The notes beneath the pieces are model-generated. The model searched no databases. It worked only from the letters and a program-made list of their open reading frames with translations, and was not told where the DNA came from. From NCBI GenBank assembly GCA_964036045.1, contig OZ038379.1, forward strand, positions 74,171,992 through 74,235,991: a stretch of 64,000 nucleotides of DNA. The letters are read 5' to 3'. The translations under genes were made by a program, and so were the position numbers. Within the stretch, counting starts at the first letter, position 1. Each line of letters opens with the position of its first letter. Positions 56,529-64,000 of this stretch are shown here, piece after piece. The DNA is from Eutreptiella sp. 'Long Island Sound 2002'. Taxonomy: Eukaryota; Euglenozoa; Euglenophyceae; Eutreptiales; Eutreptiaceae.

Positions 56529-59500
56529 CCCGCTCCGCGCCCCGCACGCGCCCCCCGTCTCCATCCACAGGTCTCCAAGGCACCAGCACAGCGCCCCGAG
56601 ACCCGTCTCACACCCAAAAAGCCACCTGGCACCGCCAAGTCCGGCCGAGCCAAACCAGGGCCAACCATCTATCGACGTAGACGCGCAAGACCCCGGCAGC
56701 CCATCAAGCCCACCCCGCCCGGACCCGGGGCACCCCCCCCTCACACCGGCAACCATCCGCGACCCCGACCTCCTCCCAGCAACCCTCCAAGACAGGGCCC
56801 CGACCACCCCCCTGGGCTGGTACCGCCTACAAGAGGACTGGACCAAGCTCACCGTCAAAGCCCTCCGGGACCTGACCACCCCAGGCAGCGGCCTCCACGA
56901 GACCATCGTAGACCTCGTGCTCTGGCGAGCCCGCAAACACACCAAAGGCCAGCACGTCTGGATCCCCCCCATCGAGTGGGGCCAGGCCCTGACGCACGAC
57001 ACCGGCATCAACGTCACGCGTCAAGGGACCGTACGCCTACGACGGGCCCCAGCGGAGACGGACCACCCAGCAGACCCGGACTGCCCGGAGCAGTGGGAAC
57101 AGGCCACCGCGCCCAACCGCGACACCGCCCTCCGCGCCGCCGGCCTCTGCATCCCAGACGACGACCTCCCCCCCCCACCTACAGACAGTGACCACCCCCC
57201 GCCGGAGGTCTTGGTTACAGTCCTCGAGCGCGGCCACTACTACGTGATAGCCGCTACGGCTACGTCCCCCGGCCCGCAATGGCTCATCCAGGGGACAGAC
57301 ACCATGTTCGCCCCGGAGACCGCCCCACCAGGGGCAGTGGGGGACCCCACCACCCAGCACAGGGTTCTCAGGGGTGTCCTCCAGCCAGGGGACAAGCCCC
57401 CAGCCCGCGCCCTGGCCCAAATCACCTCAGGGAAGGCGGGCTACCACCTGGGATTGGCCATGCTCTGCCTAACCCACTGGATCCAGCGCCGCTGGCCACC
57501 CACGCGGACCGTGCCCTGGGTTTGGGCCATCCCCACCGCCCACACACAAGTCGAGGCAGGCCCGGACACACGACCAAACCCCCCCCCCAGACCGCAGCAG
57601 TCCCTCACCTGCGGGTACCACGCCATCCACAGGGTCCTCAACCGCGCGGGTCTTAGCCCAAAGCTAGCATACCCCCTTCCCACCACTGCCCAAGAGGTCC
57701 ACCAGATACGAAAGCTCGTCTGCGAAATCCTTGCCGCGGCAGCAGAAGACGGCAAGCTTCTCCTCCAAACCGCCCGGCCTACAACTGCCCACGCAAGCGC
57801 GCGGCAAGCTGACACATACACCGACACAGCACACCCCGCCGCACAATCCCCGCCCATGCCCCCCCCCTCTCGCTGCTCAACCGGAGACCCACACACACCC
57901 ACCATCGCGCGCACCCCCGGGCACCGCGACACGGGCCTCCCCCACCCGCCCGAACACCAGCACACGCCCGCGACACACCCACCCGCCGGACACCCTTCAC
58001 CGCCCCCCACACTCGACAACCCACACACACCCGCTGAGGGGAGCCCCGCGCCCCGCGGCACGCCCACCTCACCCAGTGGCCCGCCCACGCCCCCCACACA
58101 CACCCCAGAGGACCGAGGCCCAGCCCCACCGGCCCCTGAATGCAGCCCACGCGAACTGTACCCCCCCGCGGACGCCAACCCACACGACCTCGCACATTGC
58201 AGGACCCGGGCCCAGCCGTGCCCAGAAAGGAAAGGCCACAGCCCCGCGCCTCCCTCCCCTGCCGCTGCCGACCAGATCGGCCCGCCGGGCCGCCAGGTCA
58301 CGACCGGGCCCCCCCAGCCGCCCGCCCCCAACCTACAGCCCGACGACATGCCCTCCATCCTCCCCGCCGTGGCCGCAGCAGAAGCCGCCGCCCACAAGCC
58401 CGCCCGCATCACAGCCCAACCCGCGTCATCCACCTCCTCCTCATCCTCAGCCTCGTCCACCTCCTCCACCTCATCCTCCGACCCCCCCCTCCCCGCCGCC
58501 CTCATCCTCAAGGCCACGGCGAAAGCCAAAGCCGCGGCCGCACGCACCGACCCCCCAACCCCCACACAGGCGACTCAGGCACCCCGGCAACGCACCGGGA
58601 CGACCCCCGACCCGACATCGGCGCCCTCACACCCCCGGACAGAGGTACTCCTCAACCTGGAACCGGACCCCAACCCCAAACCCGACCCCAAACCCAAGTC
58701 GGCGCCCACGCGAGCACACACAACACCACGGACGGTACGACACAAACCCACCCGACACCACCCCCACCCGGACCCTCGCCCAAGCCAGGACCCCCCACCC
58801 ACGGCAACCCGCGCCCCCCTCCCGCCGGCACCCACCACCACCGCAGAGACGGTCAGCCAGCACGACCCCGTCCAAGCCCTCGTCCGCATCCCCGTCACCA
58901 AGCGCCCCGTCATCCATCCCCCACAAACCACCACCACCGCCGGCCAAACCGACCCAGGGACGTGGGACCCCTCGAACACCGTCACCGTCAAGCCCGGCCC
59001 TGAACCCGCCCCCCCTGCCCACCACATAGTGCAGCCCCGGGGACTGCCCACGATGCCCAACCCCCCACCCCCACAAGGGGGACCGGAAAACCCACAAGGA
59101 ATCCATGGGCCATACCCGCAACACCAACCCCACCACTACCCACACCACCCCCACCAGCGGCCCCACCACCACCACTACCAACACCACCCCCACCACTACC
59201 ACTGCCCACCGCCCTACCCCACCAGGCCACAACCCCCCGTGCACGAACAGCACCAGCGGTCGGGATGGCAGCCACCGAGCGCTCCACCCGCATACCCCAC
59301 CTACCGCCAGGGGCCACCCCCCCCGTACCGGCCACCACCCCCGTACCAGGAACCGTATCCGTACCCCCCCCGGCCACCACGTCCACGCCGAAGGGGCCCC
59401 CCGGGCCCCACCCCGCCAAGGACAGCCACTCGACCCATACCACCAGCCGCTACCGCCACCACACCCCTACGTGGCGGATCCATGGACGACAGGGGACCTC

Positions 59501-60607
59501 CCCCCCCCCCCAGTACCAGGCGGCACCGCGCGAGGCCCCCCAGGGGCCGCCGACGCCTCCGGACTGGTCCGACTAGAGCGATGAGGCCCGGTCCCGCAAA
59601 CGGCGGCGCTCCCGCCCCCCCCCCGCACGGCACACTTGCCCACGGTGCCCACACTCCCACCGCGCCTCAACCACCCACTCGCGCCGCTCCCGCTCCCCCA
59701 GGTGCCACCACGACCCCCCCGGACCCCGCTCCTGTCGCTCCCGGGCACCACCACGAGCTCCACCGCCGCCCCATGTCCGCCTCCCCCTCCCCCCACCGGC
59801 CAAACAAGACCCCCACCCCCAGCCCTCGCCACCACCACTCCTGCTCCCCCCGACGCAGCCAGGCACGCCACTGCCGCCCCACGTCCACTTCCCCCTCCCC
59901 CCACACGCCCCGCCGGGCTCCCCGTTCCCCCCGCCACCCGTACCCATCCACCACCCCCAGCCCCCGCCACCACCACTCCCGCTCCCCCGGACGCCACCGG
60001 GCGCGCCACCGCCGCCCCATGTCCACCTCCCCCTCCCGCTCCCCCCTCCGCCCGTACCCGTCCTCCACCCCCAGCCCCCGCCGCCGCCGCTCCCGCTCCC
60101 CCAGGCACCGCCACCCCCGCCACCACCGCAGGTCCACGTCCTTCCCCCTGCCGCACCACGACCACGGGCACGGACCCCTCCCCCCCCGGGGCCCCCGCCC
60201 ACCTCGCCTGGTGGTCTCCCCCCGCTCTGCAGGAGCTCCGCCGCTGGGTGAAGTGGGCCCGAGGAGCGGGAAGGCACGAAGGGGTGCACATGGTGCATAC
60301 CTTCGAGGAGGTGCGCACCCGCACCCCCGCAAACCCCAATGAGGCCGCCCCGGAGGCCATCATGCCGCAAGCGGCATGGGAGGCCCTCCTCCGCGATGCG
60401 GTCCAGGGCCTCCGCCCCCCCTACACCCCCCAAGCCATCCGCCAGTGGCTCCAGGCCACCCACCCCCAGGCCTGGGCCGCCGGCGCCCCCTCCCCACCCC
60501 GCCCCTCCCGCCACCACCACACCAGGAAGGGGCAGCACAAGGGCGAGGGAAGGGCAAGGGGCACCAAGGAGCACTCAGGCAAGAGGGCACGGAAGGGCCC
60601 CAAGTGA
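56500..60607 (+). CDS. ORF3 of element D: Ulp1-like cysteine protease domain with long Pro- and Arg/Ser-rich tail
   Basis: ATG 56,500 (a second ATG at 56,509) lies inside the last codons of ORF2, a 29-nt overlap in another frame. The frame is open to 60,342. Residues ~90-430 have the layout of a C48/Ulp1 peptidase: a helix with LHETIVDLVLW, VWIPPIEW, the catalytic-His position in GHYYVIAAT followed by LIQGTDTMF, and the Gln/Cys pair in PQQSLTCGYHAIHRVL. The rest is Pro/Thr/His-rich with Ser tracts, then Arg/Ser-rich repeats (SPRRRRSRSPRHRH). Near the end the plausible reading passes to another frame with ELRRWVKWARGAG and stops at 60,607, so one indel in the repeats is likely. Its role in the element is unknown; processing of ORF1/ORF2 fusions or removal of SUMO/ubiquitin are possibilities. 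Confidence 0.55.
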
Positions 60608-62500
60608 GGGCAGGCACTCGCAGGGACAGGACGCCGGAAGCGACACCACATGGGGGCAGGAAACCACCCAAGAACCAGGAAGGGGCGGGAGCGGGGACCA
60701 AGACACGGAGGAAAAGGGCACCACGACAGGCACCACAACCCACACCCAGGAAGGGCACACCACGACGGGGGGACCAGCGCCGCCCCAGCTCCACCAAACA
60801 CCCCAACACACACCACCGAAGCAAACATCGGACGCCATGCGGATCACACCAGCGCACGCCCACCGGCCACCGGAAACCACACGGAGAATGGAGGGCCACC
60901 TACACGGGGAGAACGGGCCACACCGACAGAGGAAGCCGCAGGGAACGCCGCCACACGGCGCACCACCACGCCCTCACCGCCAGGCGACGACCCCGGCCAC
61001 CACAAGGGCCACCTCACAGGCACCGGAAGAGGACGAAGGCACGGCCGCGGCACCCACGACTAGGGACCGAAACCCCCAGAGGACACGGGACCAAGGCACA
61101 GGCCCCCAGGGAGGGCAACCCCACGGACCGTCACGCGAACGACCTACCCGACCCACCAGCCCGAGCGGCACGCCCAAGCCCCCACAGCACAGACCCAGCG
61201 AGCCACCCGCACCTAACCGCACCCCCCAGCCACCAGCCAGCCACACTCCGGCCCGCACTCCGCACCACGACACAGGCCAGGCTGACCTCCACTGACCCAC
61301 CAAGGCACCACGCGAGACCACGGCACACCAAACCACAGCGCGCCACAGTGCAACGCGCCACAGCACGACGCGACGCGACGCGGCACAGAGCGGCACAGCA
61401 CGACACAACTGACCCTAACCTGAGGGACTAACCGGAGCCAGCCACCACACACCCTGGAAGGCGCCGCGCCAGCACGCCACACACCAGCACCGCAGGCCAC
61501 ACACGGGGCCACAGCGCGCCTGGCGACAACGGTGGCGGACCACCCAGAAGATTACAGCCGGCACCGCAGAGGGGAAAGGACACGAACAATCCCAGCCCCC
61601 TAACCCAAAACCACAAGCAGCCGCCTGGCGCAGCCGCCCAACCGGCGGAGCCAGGACCTAACCCGGCAAAAAGGGGCGCCGAGCCCACCGTGTACATAGC
61701 CCACCCGACCCATGGGGCCGGAACGCGGCCACACAGAACGCAACTGAAGACAGCAGCCCGGAAGACAACACTGAATGCAGGCCAGTGCGTGCGCCAGCCC
61801 AGGGAAGGCAGAGGGAGGAACAGGCAAGCCCCCCCCCCAAAAAAAAGGAGGGGGGGGGGGAAGGCACGAAAATAGCCCAAGGCCGCCGAACCGCCCGCCA
61901 ACACCACCACAGGCGGCCAAACCCCCCCCCAGAAGGCACCGAAGACAGGACCCCCACAGAGGCACAGGGGGACCACCCACCCAAAACCGGCAACACCAAG
62001 CCAGTCACAGCGGCCCACGGGGAAAAGGGACACCGAAACAAGAAAAAAAAAAAAGAGAGCCACCAGCCCAGCCCGAAAGAAAGGGGATGGAGGGACAGGG
62101 ACCACAAAGCCCGGAAAAGAAAAAGGAAAAAACAAAAGGGCAAAAAACACACCCCGACAACCCAGCCAAGAAAAGCTGGGCACAGCCGAGACCCGGGCCC
62201 AGCACACACGCCCACACCGCACGCCGAAACCAGAAATGGCAGGGGGCAAGCAGGGCGCCCATGAAACCACACACGTCCCAAAAGCAGGCCGAAACCGAAG
62301 CCCAACCACGAACACCACAAACAGCCGACACTAGAGGGACAACACCAGAAACCGTGCCCAAACACACCCACCCAAGACCCCAGCCAGGACTGGCGGGGTT
62401 AACAAAACCCACACCCAACCGCCAACCGGACCCAAACACAAACGACGCACAACAGTAGGAAACCCAGTGCCCACAGCCCGGGCACTGAGACAGCCCGTGC
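60608..62500 (+). other. C/A-rich region downstream of element D, no gene supported
   Basis: Low-complexity DNA with the same base bias as D. It contains a GCGACGCGACGCG-type microsatellite (~61,370), short A runs (62,041-62,055) and a variant of the array motif at ~62,383. It may be the 3' untranslated part of D. Open frames on both strands have no recognisable motif. Confidence 0.4.
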
Positions 62501-62501
62501 C

Positions 62502-62819
62502 ATGCAGGTGACCCGGCCAAACGAGATCCGGAGACCGGGGGTAAGGCTGCATCCTAAGGCCTGCGCTGCTTTGGGACTCGAGGCGGGGCGTGCGACACCC
62601 AAGCGCCTCGGAACCCTAGTACCAAGAACGTGCATGCATGCCTTCAGAACGGGATACGCAAGGAAGTCCGGTGAACCCCTAGGGTTCCGCACAAAGGAGG
62701 GGACGTGCGCAAGCACAGGGGCACACCCTCTCGGCGAGACAAGCATGTCACGCTGGCGGCGATCAGCCCTCCTGGCGTTGCCCGAGGCCGCTTTGTTGGG
62801 GGCCTACAGTCAGGTCTAG
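62502..62819 (+). CDS. Doubtful 105-codon ORF
   Basis: ATG-initiated, ending in TAG, starting MQVTRPNEIRRPGV. It has no motif, signal or known relative that I recognise. Base composition is more balanced than in the C/A-rich DNA to the left, so host-like sequence may start here. It could equally be chance. Confidence 0.15.
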   Translation: MQVTRPNEIRRPGVRLHPKACAALGLEAGRATPKRLGTLVPRTCMHAFRTGYARKSGEPLGFRTKEGTCASTGAHPLGETSMSRWRRSALLALPEAALLGAYSQV

Positions 62820-62895
62820 CGGGATGTAAGCCGCCTCCCCTCTTCACGCGCGGAGCCTCTTCCTGTTTGTCACAGGGGCGACGCCAGGGAGAACC

Positions 62896-63629
62896 ATGGG
62901 GCGCCTCTCCACGACCGAGTGCACCTACCTACCTACCTACTTATCCCTTACACGCAAGGTTGCACTGGCCTTGCCCAACGACAGGGTGCGGCTGCTGAAA
63001 GCGACGCTGAAGGCTGCCAACATCCGATGGAGAGCGTTGCACAAGGAGTCTGCACCAGATGGCCAGGAAGTCCAGCGTCCGCTTTGCGCTTGGGATACGG
63101 TGGCACGCGTGTTGAGCATTCACTAATCTTCAGCAGATGAGGCTGTGCGGCAGCTGGGTGAAGTACTGCGCAAAGTGTATCACTCTGGGCCCCCAGTTGA
63201 CAGCTTGGAAGATCAGGTGGAGCTAGCGTCCCGCAACTTCCAGTTGCATTGTGTTCCCCATTCCGAATCGTTGTCTCTGTACATCCTCATCCATGACATG
63301 AAAACCATCATCAGCGAATGTCGCAACTTGGGTGTCGGTTTCGTGATGTTTTCAAACGACCTGACAGAAACAATGAATGCAATTTTGAAGGGAATATACC
63401 TCCAGCACAGCAGCAGAGGGGGTGGTTCTGCAACAGAATATGAATTGGGCGAAGCCTTTGCACTAAGGCAGACCATTCTGCTTGTTTTCCTACTGAACCA
63501 TGCACACATGGAAGCCCATGGCGTGCCAGGACCCTGCACATCACGTCTGGCATCACTGGATCGCTCAATACAGAAGCCAAAATGGACCAAGATGTCAAAG
63601 AATTTCTGGAGTTCAAGAAGTGGAAAGAG
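62896..63629 (+). pseudogene. Exon region of a spliced gene of unknown function, possibly transposase-related
   Basis: One frame reads VALALPNDRVRLLKATLKAA up to TAA 63,124-63,126, then resumes EAVRQLGEVLRKVYHSG and runs past 63,600. The TAA sits in CACTAATCTTCAGCAG, which looks like a branch point and splice acceptor, so it may lie in an intron whose donor I cannot place. A block IHDMKTIISECRNLG, FSNDLTETMNAILKGIY, SSRGGG has the feel of the C-terminal part of a DNA-transposon protein, without a firm family. The end before the 63,630 donor fits better in another frame (DQDVKEFLEFKKWKE), so a frameshift or an unseen intron lies near 63,500-63,570. Confidence 0.4.
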
Positions 63630-63848
63630 GTATGCTGTGAAAATAATGATGATACTAACAAAAAAAATAATAACAACAATTTTTTTGAACAAAATTTTCG
63701 AAATTTTTCTCGTCGGGAAAATGCATCTTAAAATTTCATCCTAAGAAGAAAATATTCATCGTAAGAAGAAAAATTCGTCGTATGAAGAAAATAATCGATA
63801 AAAACAGAAAAAAATTGCAAAACCGGAAAGAAATGTATTTTTGTGCAG
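63630..63848 (+). other. AT-rich spliceosomal intron
   Basis: Donor GAG|GTATGC and acceptor TTTTTGTGCAG|ACA; 219 nt. It is far more AT-rich than the flanking exons. The phase is 0 with the frame DQDVKEFLEFKKWKE upstream and TKPFLPPQAQKQ downstream. Inside it, a ~20-bp unit ending in AAGAAGAAAA occurs three times in degenerate form (~63,735-63,800). Confidence 0.7.
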
Positions 63849-64000
63849 ACAAAGCCATTTCTGCCACCTCAGGCCCAGAAACAAGCTCCGGCAGCCACGG
63901 TGACTCCAAGCAAGGAGCTGCCAGCTGCAGATCGATTGGTTCACACACCAACACAAATGGCTCAGGACCCTGTGCGACACCTTGACCTCAGTGCCACAGA
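63849..64000 (+). CDS. Next exon of the same gene, cut by the window end
   Basis: Open in the phase expected from the intron: TKPFLPPQAQKQAPAATVTP, then SKELPAADRLVHTPTQ to the last base. It is a Pro/Ala/Gln-rich, linker-like segment. No domain can be named. Confidence 0.5.

Larger units (their letters stand above)
47107..60607 (+). mobile_element. LINE-like non-LTR retrotransposon D with three ORFs
   Basis: ORF1 (to TGA 51,178), ORF2 (51,179-56,528: endonuclease, RT, RNase H, zinc finger) and ORF3 (56,500 to ~60,607: Ulp1-like protease plus Pro- and Arg/Ser-rich tail). It has few lesions: one frameshift and one TAA in ORF1, a TAG, a frameshift and a TAA in the last 300 codons of ORF2, and a probable frameshift late in ORF3. 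The arrays at 40.0-47.0 kb share its base bias and may be its 5' region; a motif relative (CCAGGACTGGCGGGG) at ~62,383 hints at the 3' end. Confidence 0.85.

Noticed and set aside
60376-61431. 351-codon ORF downstream of element D
   Set aside because: Low-complexity Pro/Arg/Thr translation without motif. Similar-length frames exist in other registers of the same C/A-rich DNA.

Overview
This window is TE-dense nuclear DNA from a GC-rich eukaryote. There are no operons or Shine-Dalgarno signals and no recognisable housekeeping genes. Nearly all protein-like sequence belongs to retrotransposons: Ty3/gypsy, APE-type LINE-like elements and a Penelope-like element. At the right edge is a gene fragment with an AT-rich GT...AG intron. 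The element mix and base composition would suit an alga or another protist, but the sequence does not identify the species.

Layout, left to right. Element A (1 to ~6,790, +) is the 3' part of a Ty3/gypsy chromovirus: Gag, protease, RT, RNase H, integrase, chromodomain. It is killed by frameshifts and an RT deletion. Element B (~6,780-11,708, -) is a decayed LINE-like element (ORF1, then endonuclease-RT). From 11,700 to 34,887 (-) lies a second LINE-like family, C. Two 5'-truncated 3' ends (C3 11,700-15,905; C2 15,906-19,587) stand in tandem, followed by the long element C1 (20,140-34,887) with a CCCH zinc-finger ORF1, endonuclease, RT, RNase H and zinc-binding C-terminus, all decayed. From 35 to 47 kb are arrays: a ~600-bp repeat in inverted copies (35.0-35.7 and 41.8-42.4 kb), each with a perfect 12-bp hairpin; 342-bp and ~205-bp tandem repeats; a Penelope-like RT fragment with a hammerhead-like motif (37.7-38.8 kb, -); and two arrays built around a 13-nt motif, GCCAGGAGTGGCG. 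Element D (47.1-60.6 kb, +) is the best preserved: ORF1, ORF2 (endonuclease-RT-RNase H-zinc finger) and ORF3 with a Ulp1-like protease signature. The right end (62.9-64.0 kb) holds the spliced gene fragment.

The most interesting system is the B/D LINE family. In both copies ORF1 and ORF2 lie in the same frame, separated only by a TGA followed by the same six bases (CGGGGC) and then a GC-rich hairpin. This has the form of the 'type II' stop-codon readthrough signal known from plant RNA viruses, and would give an ORF1-ORF2 fusion. In D, the ATG of ORF3 lies inside the last codons of ORF2, a 29-nt overlap. Element A likewise has gag and pol in one frame split by a single TAG followed by CGG. In-frame stops elsewhere are of all three kinds, and one TAA stands opposite a tyrosine, so I read them as decay and not as a variant genetic code.
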